From: Aphis gossypii
Lineage: Eukaryota > Arthropoda > Insecta > Hemiptera > Aphididae
Assembly (NCBI RefSeq): GCF_020184175.1
Contig: NC_065531.1
Coordinates: 79,888,604-79,952,603, forward strand
Direction of reading: 5' to 3'
DNA: 64,000 nucleotides
The translations under genes and the position numbers were made by a program. Shown here piece after piece: positions 54,901-62,524 of the stretch. The notes under the pieces were generated by a model. The model was not told the origin of the DNA. It did no database searches and saw only the letters and a program-made list of their open reading frames with translations. How positions within the stretch are numbered: the first letter of the stretch is position 1; each line of letters starts with the position of its first letter.

Positions 54901-57709
54901 AAACAAATAAATTCGTAGAAATATATATCTAATAAAGTTAAATGTTTTGTTAAAAAAAAAACCTATGCCTATATATTATTGTATAATGCATATTTTATAA
55001 TCTTGTAATTTTGTATTGCAATTTACTATTTATTTTTTTAAGATTTGACATTATTTGTAATCATTAATCGTACCTATAGAACTTTGATAAATATTTTCAT
55101 ATAGTATCAATCATAATCTTAATTTAAATTAAGTGTCTTAAAGTTATCTACATATTTATGAAATATATATTATATCACATATTATTATCATCACTATGAT
55201 TCAATCTAGCGTAAATTGTTTAATGGAAACTTCCTCGATTGTAATAATCGCCCATCTTCGGCATGTATTATTTATCGATCAGGAATAAGTAATGCAAACA
55301 CGATAATCATATTAAAATGCGTTCTAATATAATTATCACTATAATTTAACGAAATTAATAATCTAAATTTTAAATACGTTTTATAGTTTTTATTTGAGAC
55401 CTTAATTAATCATTATATATGTAGACAATTATTAAGATACCTATTTATTGTACGTCGGTGCACAATGTATAATGTATACAAAAATGAAATTAAAAAAAAT
55501 ATATGCTTGAATAGCTTAATTTAATTTATTAGTTCCTTCCTAGTGACTTGTTTTTTTTTCATACATAACAATTAATAATATATCAATATAAAAATTAATG
55601 TTTCTTTTCTTTTTAATCAATTATCAAACGTATAATTAGTAAAAAATATTTATGCATTTCTGTTTTTCTATCTATTTATTTTATTATTTTCATGAAAATA
55701 TAAGCTGTTTAGCATTAAAATGTATTTTTTTTAAAAGACAATTGTATTTAAAACATTTATAGAATTTTATTATAAACTTAGGTGTTAATGGTAATTCGGA
55801 TAAGAAATAATGATCCCGACAAAACATTGCCGTATAGGTTCACCTAAAATGATACGAGTTTGTAATAAACAATGAATTCGGTTAAACATTTTCCGAAGAT
55901 ATTTCAAAACTTATCGAAAACAAATTTATTCAAGCACGTACTACGAAATCATGGGTAAATTATATACAGAAAATTAAGTATTAAATTTGCATCCCGGTTA
56001 ATAACTATTTATCGTAATAGTTTAGGTATGACATTTTGCATGGATAATGTTTGATAATTTTATATGTGCTTATATTTTTTATACCTATATATTAGTATAT
56101 TTTATTATACAGTCGTATATATGGCATAGGTAGAGTATTTTTAATTTAAATTTCAAAAGTTAAACTTTAAATGTTTTCTTTAGTATCAGTACTGTTTATT
56201 AATTAATATAATAATATAGTGACTATTAGAAGATAAATATTTTTAGTATTTAAATATATTATATTTTTTAATAATTTAATAATTTAATAATTTGTATATA
56301 ATCTAACTTAGTGTAGGTACATACTAATTTTTATACCTATAGCAATATTAAAATTAGTTATTTTTTAAATGTAGATTATATATAATTTTCCAAGGTCAGT
56401 TATTACGTTTGAATAAAACACAATTTATATTTGAAAAAAAAACCAAATAAAAATTTAAATTAATTTTATTGAATTAAGCTTGTTAAATATGATCTAAATC
56501 TAAGTCTTTAAAAACACATGACTTACCAAATAATTTATTTTCTAAATATTAAATAATTGCCGTATTAAAACCTGACAAATTTTTATTTATGTAGGTGTTT
56601 AAAGCATACACACTATGTGAATTAATTTAACAAAGTTTGTTTGGCATTTTTAAACTGAAATCATTTTATTAGAATATAAAAGACGGTTTATAAAAATATA
56701 ACCAAACTGGACGTCAGCTATTTTATGGACGACAAACAAAATTCCTCGCCGAATCGACTAGATGAGTACAACATAATATTTTTATTCCTACCAATAAATA
56801 TCACGCCCGTCGATAAATATAAAAACACTCCCCTACTACAACACTACCCTTCATCGGCCATTGCCCAACCCTGCAAGACGATCGTTGAATAACATGTTTT
56901 TGATCAAAGGTACAGATAGTAGAAGTGTGCTTTAGTGTAATTTTAGTTTATTATATATAAGTATATAGTTTGTGTAGACACATAATTTTGCAATTCTTCA
57001 TAATATTATACACTGTGTGTTGTGCATGTAGGTCGAAGAGATTTATTTCACTCGACTATTTTTTTTTTCTTTCATTCGAACACGTAGTTTTTGCGTCATC
57101 GTATATATAACGTATATATACGTATGATGATTCAGTGGCGTATACGGGGTTTCTGAAGGGGCGACAGGGCGAGGGTGGTCACGAGCCGTATAAGTCCAGA
57201 TTACTTCTGCTCCAAGTCATACAACACGACGAGTCGCGAAAATAATCGTCTCACACACACACACACACACATTCGATTCGTGCTGGATTCGAAACCACCC
57301 TTCGTCCGCGTAAGTATACGCCACCGACAATAATTTATTAACCTAACGCAATACTAATCGCATGCATCACACATTATAGACGTAATGATAATAAGGTGTA
57401 AAATAATATATTATTTATTGTACCGTTCTGTCGTCGTCGTCGTCGTCAGCGTGCTCGACAGTGGTGTAAATCTCGGACGACTTATCGTACGATATATTAA
57501 TATGTATTTATTTAGTCTGGTCGTGTGTTTTGGCCGGGCGACGGCGGTCGGATGACCGATCGCTCCCCCGCGAGTGTGTAAGTCTTTAATGACGGCCGTG
57601 GCGTTTTTTTTCAGTGATATCAAAATCCATAAGACAGTCCGCGTCCAAAGACAGCGTGCGCAGCTCGCCGTGGCCGTTCAGAATCACCGAAAACCCGCTG
57701 ACGGCATGA
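18779..57709 (+). CDS. NDRG3: NDRG-family protein (NDRG3 / Drosophila MESK2 type), complete coding region in ten exons
   Basis: Exons 18779-18978, 20694-20738, 21376-21575, 22552-22672, 36835-36976, 37098-37244, 38193-38483, 47350-47434, 52892-52939 and 57615-57709 (stop TGA at 57707) join in frame to 457 residues. All introns start GT and end AG. The family is an alpha/beta-hydrolase fold without catalytic activity, cytosolic, linked to stress signalling, differentiation and vesicle traffic. Family landmarks are visible: AILTYHDLGLNYVTSFQTFF (about 137-156), HVNAPGQEEGAAPL (about 174-187), YPSIDDLANQL (192-202), GLGVGAGGNILARFAYRQP (216-234), LINVVSTPAGWIEY, SRLDPTKSSW (about 370-379), LFLQGLGY (about 403-410) and a C-terminal RITENPL. 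GVGAG (218-222) replaces the nucleophile elbow GxSxG, so it should be catalytically dead. Basophilic kinase-type motifs RRRLS (43-47) and RRLS (340-343) are present. Three minus-strand genes are nested in its introns. Orthology to MESK2/NDRG3 is from memory of the family. Confidence 0.93.
18979..20693 (+). other. NDRG intron
   Basis: AT-rich, with no gene seen. A short open frame at 19428-19634 (minus) has no supporting signals. Confidence 0.7.
20694..20738 (+). CDS. NDRG3: NDRG 45-nt microexon (symmetric, phase 2)
   Basis: After the acceptor TTTTACAG, 45 bases encode KMPTSAISEEASLLR with the first and last codons split, then CTCAG/GTGAGT. Entry and exit phases are both 2, so skipping it keeps the frame (S replaces R at the joint). 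It lies in the N-terminal extension, so it could be an optional exon. Confidence 0.8.
20739..21375 (+). other. NDRG intron
   Basis: AT-rich intron with long T and A runs (about 20938-20957 and 21233-21246); no other feature. Confidence 0.7.
21376..21575 (+). CDS. NDRG3: NDRG exon: start of the hydrolase-like domain
   Basis: Two hundred bases encode residues about 82-148, including VEEVYVDTDNGPVCVAVQG and the family hallmark AILTYHDLGLN. The acceptor is GACGTAG and the donor is AACT/GTAAGC; phase 2 in, phase 1 out. Confidence 0.92.
21576..22551 (+). other. NDRG intron
   Basis: Contains a TATAA-repeat stretch (about 21690-21745), a perfect 16-bp palindrome GGTTAGGTACCTAACC (22084-22099) and a G-rich run (22266-22283) that could form a G-quadruplex. 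No coding sequence. Confidence 0.7.
22552..22672 (+). CDS. NDRG3: NDRG exon
   Basis: It encodes residues 149-188, with VTSFQTFFNYTEMRTLMSNF and YHVNAPGQEEGAAPLSD, conserved in the family. The acceptor is TTTTTCAG and the donor GATGA/GTAAGT (phase 2 out). It is followed by the 14.2-kb intron holding two minus-strand genes. Confidence 0.92.
23818..23827 (-). promoter_or_regulatory. Polyadenylation signal(s) of the nested TULIP-like gene A
   Basis: On the minus strand AATAAATAAA lies about 50-60 bases after the TAA stop of the gene at 23878-25969. Confidence 0.5.
23878..25969 (-). CDS. Secreted TULIP-like (takeout/JHBP-like) protein A, 426 aa, nested in an NDRG intron
   Basis: Four exons on the minus strand, in transcript order: 25969-25873, 25642-25350, 25237-24797 and 24327-23878. 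They join in frame (intron phases 1, 0, 0) with GT/AG borders. Residues 1-18 form a signal peptide (MKVLVSLFVFAVSVAA), followed by CMYC. The mature part reads like the takeout/juvenile-hormone-binding fold: LKFSDPMTLIDATEFL, VKIQGLKNTVLNEVNVDQ, then KKVDIVGDY and SGQFYITLKDVEFKAKFLL, then a helix region with VLNELSGNDQFQKPYIYY. The second half (about 270-426) has similar beta-rich and amphipathic segments, so two tandem domains are possible. Sites of the NxT type (NAT, NHT, NYT) fit secretion. Proteins of this fold bind hydrophobic ligands outside cells; the ligand is unknown. The gene model is strong and the family call moderate. Confidence 0.82.
25985..26030 (-). promoter_or_regulatory. Core promoter of gene A (TATA-like and initiator)
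   Basis: On the minus strand TTAAATA (26027-26021) precedes a TCAGT arthropod-type initiator (25992-25988) by about 35 bases. The ATG at 25969 follows about 20 bases later. Confidence 0.4.
26031..31910. other. AT-rich interval between nested genes A and B (inside the NDRG intron)
   Basis: Nearly 6 kb of AT-rich sequence. An AT dinucleotide tract lies at 29443-29467, and there are long T/A runs near 30037-30053 and 30714-30728. No coding exon with splice support was recognised; open frames here (27609-27821, 29315-29506, 29966-30175) look like chance. Confidence 0.55.
31911..31916 (-). promoter_or_regulatory. Polyadenylation signal of nested TULIP-like gene B
   Basis: AATAAA on the minus strand about 110 bases past the stop codon of the gene at 32023-34548. 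Confidence 0.45.
32023..34548 (-). CDS. Secreted TULIP-like protein B, 401 aa, nested in an NDRG intron
   Basis: Exons in transcript order: 34548-34488, 34371-34070, 33368-33118 and 32614-32023 (phases 1, 0, 2). They join in frame to a TAA stop. Signal peptide MKLVIVLTASLALATAA is cut off by the first intron just after it. The mature protein starts with an acidic, Asn-rich stretch (NELFESNENYNNNEY), then a helix with IANSFDAIVNVIKQYKND. The beta-strand pattern VHVNGLKHFDSQNFTIVWGE follows, then KKLSVNGVFHHMN and SGIFNLDIIEPKYKGETLL. The second half repeats the plan: ALQIRRIVKPYM, LIDGFRFELKNLDF, AELELRLLDVTGQFD and a C-terminal amphipathic helix. This matches the layout of takeout/JHBP and group-7-allergen-like lipid-binding folds. 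It shares its first two intron positions with genes A and C. Ligand and role unknown; salivary, haemolymph or cuticle secretion are all possible. Confidence 0.8.
34601..34610 (-). promoter_or_regulatory. TATA box of gene B
   Basis: ATATATAAAA on the minus strand, about 55 bases before the ATG at 34548, with an ACAGT initiator-like motif between them. Confidence 0.55.
34620..36834. other. AT-rich remainder of the large NDRG intron
   Basis: No gene recognised. The 82-codon open frame at 35611-35859 is rich in Phe, Leu, Ile and Asn from AT-rich codons and has no splice or motif support. Confidence 0.55.
36835..36976 (+). CDS. NDRG3: NDRG exon with the non-catalytic GVGAG elbow
   Basis: It begins after TTTTTCAG and completes the split Asp codon. 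It encodes YVYPSIDDLANQLEHVL, then residues 216-223 GLGVGAGG. Active alpha/beta hydrolases have a serine at the centre of this turn, whereas here it is glycine. Donor ACAAAG/GTAATA, phase 0. Confidence 0.93.
37098..37244 (+). CDS. NDRG3: NDRG exon
   Basis: It encodes VEALCLINVVSTPAGWIEYG and ends WHHFGK (residues 237-285). It is bordered by ATTACAG and GTTAGT and keeps phase 0 on both sides. The open frame runs on past the donor into the intron, but the family alignment supports a stop at FGK. Confidence 0.9.
38193..38483 (+). CDS. NDRG3: NDRG exon with Ser/Thr-rich insertion
   Basis: Ninety-seven codons in phase 0. It includes VHPGNLAAFIDSYVRRTDL, then a Ser/Thr-rich insertion with AGRRLSMSTT that vertebrate NDRGs lack as I recall them, then LNSRLDPTKSSWMK. 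GC-rich compared with the introns. Donor AAG/GTGAGC. Confidence 0.92.
38484..41664 (+). other. NDRG intron sequence 3' of the nested GMC gene
   Basis: AT-rich. It contains an imperfect hairpin at 40667-40738 (10-bp outer arms ACCAGAACAA/TTGTTCTGGT and 8-bp inner arms CGATATTG/CAATATCG) and an A run near 40802-40818. No other gene recognised. Confidence 0.5.
41665..45118 (-). CDS. GMC-family FAD oxidoreductase (glucose dehydrogenase-like) with an apparent 1-base frameshift
   Basis: Minus-strand exons in transcript order: 45118-45043, 44960-44742, 43741-43508 and 43036-41665, all introns phase 1 with GT/AG borders. They give 633 residues if one missing base near 41947-41949 is allowed for. A signal peptide-like start (MKVYFYFHVLCQVVNVLA) suggests secretion. 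The FAD-binding motif VDFIVVGGGVSG (GxGxxG, 94-99) is followed by PRGKVLGGTAVLSG and YSRGHRDVYDGW. The second GMC signature is GVIGSAHLLMLSGIGP (about 342-357), with Ala where the family usually has Pro. The C-terminal part, HHAGTCKMG with candidate catalytic His569, and NCNPIAPVIMVAE with Asn612, lies in a different frame from the upstream part. The GMC family oxidises alcohols and sugars; the substrate is unknown. The last exon is very GC-rich. Either an assembly error or a recent pseudogene. Confidence 0.85.
41938..41955 (-). other. Frameshift site in the GMC oxidoreductase
   Basis: The upstream frame reads family-like sequence to ATVDRNP. The downstream frame takes over at about PVDQCSRHAFGTDPYWKC with no gap large enough for an intron. 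The switch falls at a short run, CCC on the coding strand (GGG at 41947-41949 on +), consistent with loss of one C. Confidence 0.75.
45119..47349 (+). other. NDRG intron sequence upstream of the nested GMC gene
   Basis: AT-rich, with no other gene seen. A small inverted repeat CACTGGT/ACCAGTG lies near 45231-45247. No clear TATA box was identified for the GMC gene. Confidence 0.5.
47350..47434 (+). CDS. NDRG3: NDRG exon: end of the hydrolase-like domain
   Basis: After a long T run and TTTAG, it encodes ISDCSMVLEEVPQKMCEAL and LFLQGLGY, the last helix of the domain. Phase 0 in, phase 1 out (TACG/GTAAGC). Confidence 0.9.
47435..52891 (+). other. NDRG intron
   Basis: AT-rich, with TA-dinucleotide tracts (about 47725-47770, 51255-51300 and 52720-52745) and homopolymer T/A runs. 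More CG dinucleotides occur at about 50900-51800, but no exon could be supported there. Confidence 0.55.
52892..52939 (+). CDS. NDRG3: NDRG 48-nt exon in the C-terminal tail (symmetric, phase 1)
   Basis: It encodes AVRLGRPPLTVSRSAE between CGCCACAG and GTAAAA. The Arg/Ser-rich peptide matches the type of tail that follows the domain in NDRG proteins. Entry and exit phase are both 1, so the exon can be skipped without a frameshift and may be optional. Confidence 0.75.
52940..57614 (+). other. Last NDRG intron
   Basis: CA-rich interrupted repeats at about 52995-53060, a CT-rich tract at 53280-53330, an uninterrupted AC tract at 57252-57271 and a GTC-triplet tract near 57432-57448. The composition turns more GC-rich from about 57100 to the last exon. 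No other gene recognised. Confidence 0.55.
57252..57271. repeat. (CA)n microsatellite
   Basis: Uninterrupted CA dinucleotides in the last NDRG intron. Confidence 0.85.
57615..57709 (+). CDS. NDRG3: NDRG last coding exon
   Basis: After TTTTTTTTCAG it encodes ISKSIRQSASKDSVRSS and ends RITENPLTA before TGA (57707-57709). RITENP is close to the C-terminal end I recall for insect NDRG3 proteins. Ser-rich and basic. Confidence 0.88.
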
Positions 57710-57986
57710 TGACATAACGCGTGTAATGCGATTATGTTATTAGCGTGCGCAGGTCGTTTGGCGACGAGAGGCGGGGAGGTTGGTGCTATAGCAACAGTTT
57801 TACAATAATAATATTATAGGTATACGCATATATATATATAACATTTATAGACACACTCGTGCAGTTTTGGCGGTCTGAAGTTTCCGAAAAAATAAAATGC
57901 CCCTGAACCGTGGTTAACCTAACCCCGATTAGTCGAAAAGGGACGAATATACTTGTTAATTTATATAATAAATATATACCCAACGG
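57710..57986 (+). other. NDRG 3' UTR, minimal estimate, with polyadenylation signals
   Basis: The first AATAAA on the + strand after the stop lies at 57891-57896 and a second at about 57966. More follow near 58076 and 58290, so the 3' UTR may be longer. Confidence 0.4.
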
Positions 57987-57989
57987 TCT

Positions 57990-60255
57990 GGCTAGTTCAT
58001 GTTTTTTGTAGACGATTTTACATATATATAATATGTATGTATATATATATATTCGTAGACCTATATGTATTATGATAATAAACAGTTATATATGTATATG
58101 TAATGACGTTAGGGATATTGAGACTCATATCATCAAAAAAAAGCTTCAGACGTAGTTTTTTGCTAAACGGAGAAAAAAAAACTCCGTATGTATTGTTATG
58201 TATAGGTACGCCTAAAAATTAAATTATTAAATTAATATATTATTAATTATTATTATTATATGATATGATTATATTATAATCGTTAACGAATAATAAAAAC
58301 GACGAGATAAACGAGTTAGTTTTAATAGACTGCACAAACACCTGCGCTTTTTTATTGTTTGTTTTTGTTGTTTTTTTTTTTTTTTTTATATATATTTTAC
58401 GTTGTTGATTATTGATGTTAATAGTTTGTTAAGTGTTGCTGTTATTTAATCAAATATATTGTACACGCCGTGGATTTTATATACCGTTCTGTATGATAAA
58501 AAGATGGATTGTGATAAGTAACAATATATATAACAATGAAATTTATAATTATACATATATTTGTAATTTTAATTGTTGCATATGACTTTAAATAATTATT
58601 ACATTGATAATACGTCCACTGTTTGTTCGTTATTACCTGTCGGCGTCTGTACGATCGGAACCTACGTACCTATGTGATTTGTATTGTTATAAAAATGTCT
58701 ATACCTAATGACTTATTCTGTACCAATAATGAAATTACAAGAATTATTAATATGTGCTATGAATATGCATAGATACATTGTTTATAGATCAATAACAATT
58801 GTATTGTTATATCGTTTAAACGATAATAATATGATATATTATTCATGTTATATACTTTAACATGTTACACGAGTCGATATTGACAGGTATTAAAAGGTTT
58901 TAAAGGTATATTACTTACATAAATTACGATAAAATGTCAACCATTTATTCCATTTATTAGCGATAAAAATACTGTCAAAAGGTAGGTAAGAAAACTAAAA
59001 TAAGGTAAACCAAATGCGTCTAAATAAGGTCTTGACAATCTAAAAATTATTTAGATAAATTACAATAAGACGTCATAATTTATTAGGGAAAAAAATGCAG
59101 ACAAAAACTAGGTAAGAAAACTAAAATAAGGTAAACCAGACCGCGTCAAAATAAAGAAAAAAAATAAAGAATTAAAAACATTGAAAAGAAAAATTAATCA
59201 TTCGTACAGAATAATATAAACGTGACCAAGTGACCAACAACAAATTAAATGCGGACCAAACATAATATTATCGTTGATACTACGAAGGCACTACGGTTAT
59301 GTATAACCCTTTAATGTCAAATGATAATAATGCCTATAATGTTTTATGGTATAATTATATTAGGTATATCATCAATGTATTAAGCACTTCAAGGTAAGCT
59401 TAAAATGATTAATACTTAAAATATAGTATCATAAATAAAAATTACTAGCAATTGTTTACTTGTTTATTTATAAATTATTTAGTGTTGTTTTTTAATGCAT
59501 AAGCCATAAGATAACTATTTTATTTAAATTGTTTAAAAAACTTGTTCTTATGATAAATTCACATTCACATTTTTTACAATATCATTATACATATTTTTTT
59601 TTTTTTTTTGAAGAAATAACTCAACCTTTCCCTTTTTTTAATTATCAACCAGGTACCTATAGTATCTAAAATTTAGTTAATTATTTTCATTCAAATTATA
59701 TAAAATCGTTTAAGTCCAATTCGTAAAACATCAATAAAATAATTTAAGTTGAAAAATCATCTCATCTGCTTATATTTAAAGATTTTTATTTTATAATTTA
59801 AATGCATATATAATAATATGTTTAAATAGAATATATATATACTATTATCAAATGCATTATTATATATATATTTTTTTTTTCAATGAATAAATATACATTT
59901 CAATAGATGCTTTCCAAATATTTATAATTATAGGTAGTTAGTTTTACAATTATTTTAAATCAGTTTATATTTTTACTGCAATATAATAAATATTACTAAT
60001 GAGTCAAATTATGGAGTATGAACATTGAACACGTCATATATACTAAAATATTTTACTAGTGATTAATGTACATAATCATATTAAAATTCTCATATATTTC
60101 TAGCCTAACATGGTTTATCAGTGTTAAAATATTATAGTTGATTTCATTAAACACAATTTATTTATTTGGTTTCTAATTATTATGATGGAAGTACAAATAA
60201 ACTTCAATTTTAAAAATAAAATTAAAATAATATTTTTTAGAACTACAGAAGGTTT
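57990..60255. other. AT-rich interval between NDRG and TULIP-like gene C
   Basis: It may include distal NDRG 3' UTR. Apart from the 126-bp-period duplication and homopolymer/TA tracts (58012-58052, 59825-59875), no gene is seen. Confidence 0.5.
58920..59155. repeat. Imperfect tandem duplication, period 126 bp
   Basis: Two copies of about 100-110 bases share order and spelling: ATAAATTACGATAAAATGTC against ATAAATTACAATAAGACGTC, then TTTATTAG. A core of 30 bases is identical at 58983-59012 and 59109-59138 (starting TAGGTAAGAAAACTAAAATA), followed by CGTC and AAATAA. It lies 1.2 kb past the NDRG stop. Confidence 0.75.
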
Positions 60256-60258
60256 CTA

Positions 60259-60264
60259 TTTATT
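60259..60264 (-). promoter_or_regulatory. Polyadenylation signal of TULIP-like gene C
   Basis: AATAAA on the minus strand about 95 bases after the stop codon at 60358. Confidence 0.4.
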
Positions 60265-60357
60265 ATAATTATTTTATAATATTTACTAAAGAATAAACTA
60301 AACATGAAATCACATATTATTAATTATCACATACATGCGATCATTCGATTTGTTCGT

Positions 60358-62435
60358 TTACTGTTGGTTGAATGGGTATCGGCTGCAGCTGTTGCAATCC
60401 ATTGGACGCTGTTTGCAGATTTGTTGTTGTTGGTACAACTGTTGGCGAAGAGCAGCGCTCATGCCGTTCTCCATGATTGTCTGAAGATTTTGTCCAATCT
60501 CCCTTGCTAATTTTTCATTAGTGTTGTATGGTAAATCGAATTTTCCAATATCGTATCTGAGTCCTTCCAATTTAATGTTGGATTCCTCGACGATGAATTT
60601 GTAAGCACCGTTTTCCTGTTGTACGCGATTCATGACGGCACTGGCAACAATGTTTTGAGCGCTGAATTTCACGTTATTTATCTTGACGTGTTGGTTTAAT
60701 TTTTGGGCCAAAACATCGGATTCCCATGTGGGTTGTTTAGCTAATACAACTTTGACTTTCAATTTGAAACCGTTTCCAGATTGGTTTTGACGGAAAGCGA
60801 CGTACTGGACAGTCCTCTTTCTGTTGTATTTATTTCTGGATTGATCGTCATTCCATGATTGTGATTTAGCTAAGGTGACAGTGAGTTGAGATTTTTTGTT
60901 CTCCATCACCAAGTTGAGTTTGTTGTTCATTGGCATATCGAAGGAAGATTCGATTTCAGATCTTAAACAGCCGACCAAACCGTGGTAAGAGTTGTCGATC
61001 ATTTGACTTTCAATTTCTGCGTTTAACAACTGAACGTATTTGGTTTCAATCACTTCCTTGATCGATTGGCTTTCAGAAGAGTTTTCGTAGTTTTTGAAGG
61101 CAAGTTGGGTAATTTCGTTGCGGGAATGGGCGTAGTTACGGTTGCGGTTTTCTAATTCGGTAGACACAGTCATATCGGTGTTGATCATGTTCAAATTGAA
61201 TGATTTTTTAAGTCCATTGTTGGCGTTGAATTTAGCCTTCACTAACAAACTTTGGAAGAAGTAATCTAAATCGACCTAAAAAAAATGTAAAAAATGTTAT
61301 TATTGATATAGTTAAATTGAGTACAATTCAAATACGAGTTTCTACTTACACAATTCCTTTCTGTGTTCAAATACATGGACTTGATGATACCGTGGTTGAT
61401 ACCATAGACATTGCTCTCATCGATGTTGAAGTATTGTTGATGATTCATTGGCAGAGCTTGTTGTCTTAAGGCAAGTGATTCTTGAGCTTGGTTGGTCTGG
61501 ATGGTTCCGTTACGAGCAGTATATTTATCAAAGATGGTAAAGAATCTAACCATTTTTTGTGCGACCTGAAGTCCAATTTCGTTTGACATATCATTGTTGT
61601 GGTGGTCCTTAACATAATCTTCTTGGGAATTTGATTCTGAAGATACTGAAAATCCGTATTTTTGACTTGCGCGGTTATTGTTGTTTAATTTCTGTTGGTT
61701 AAGTTCTTCTTGGGTTTGTTGGTTGATGTTTCTAGAGACTTGTGATCTACTCCATTGGTTCTCGCTTTCGAATATCTCCTGGCTGTTTTGTCTAATCGGC
61801 TGGTTTTGATTGTTCTTGTTCATTAAACGATGAGGAGTTTGAGTATTCCAGTTAGATTCGCTGAACTCGTTCAAATAATCTTGGTTGTTTTGTTGGTTTT
61901 GATTGTCCATAAACCTTTCGTTAGAGTTTTCCTGTTTGGTATTGCGTTGATGGTTCAATTCTTCATTGCGTTGTTGGTATTGATTTGTACCATAGTTGCT
62001 ATTATACTGATCATAACGTTCATTTGAATGTCCTTGATTGTTATGTTCGGTTTCTGTTAGTGTATCGTGGTGATGATGAGAAGAAACTAGAATAAATAAA
62101 CATATAAATTTAAAAAATATATTTTGTATATATATTTAATATTATGAATATTTTAACTTCATAAACTATTTTTAATTTAGTATCATACGAGAATTGTATT
62201 AGTTTTAAATTATATACAGGCTATTTATATATTAAAAAAGAATTTGTGTAAGTTAATTGTTGGATTATATTATATTGTAATTATTAATTGAGTAAAAATT
62301 AAGTTTTCAAAGTTACATTAAACTATTTATTATAAAAATTAATTTAATTAATTAACTAAATTCGTGTCAATACTTACGGGCTTCTGAGCCTGCTAAGGCT
62401 ATGAATCCAACCACGACAATAGCTAACAACTTCAT
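60358..62435 (-). CDS. Secreted TULIP-like protein C with a long Gln/Asn-rich N-terminal region, 570 aa
   Basis: Exons in transcript order: 62435-62378, 62086-61350 and 61275-60358 (phases 1, 0), in frame to the stop. Signal peptide MKLLAIVVVGFIALAGSEA. Residues about 20-185 are low-complexity and hydrophilic, dominated by Asn, Gln, Ser, Glu and His, starting LSSHHHHD and including runs such as QNQQNNQ and LNNNN. Then comes a helix (EIGLQVAQKMVRFFTIFDKY) and a TULIP-type strand pattern, ESNVYGINHGIIKSMYLNTE / DYFFQSLLVKAKFN / KKSFNLNMINTDM. A second such unit ends in ESNIKLEGLRYDIGKFDLPY and an amphipathic helix with ALRQQLYQQQQ. The extreme C-terminus carries three close cysteines (ICKQRPMDCNSCSRY). 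The first two introns sit exactly as in genes A and B, while their third intron is absent. Function unknown; an extracellular, possibly lipid-binding or matrix-forming role is inference. Confidence 0.82.
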
Positions 62436-62512
62436 GATAAGTGAATTATTTTACAGCTGTTCAATTTGCATCAAACAACTGATGAATGATAATCTTTGAA
62501 TAGTGCAGCCCC

Positions 62513-62520
62513 GTTATATA
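62513..62520 (-). promoter_or_regulatory. TATA box of gene C
   Basis: TATATAAC on the minus strand, about 80 bases before the ATG. A TCATT initiator-like motif lies about 33 bases downstream (62489-62485). Confidence 0.5.
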
Positions 62521-62524
62521 CTAA

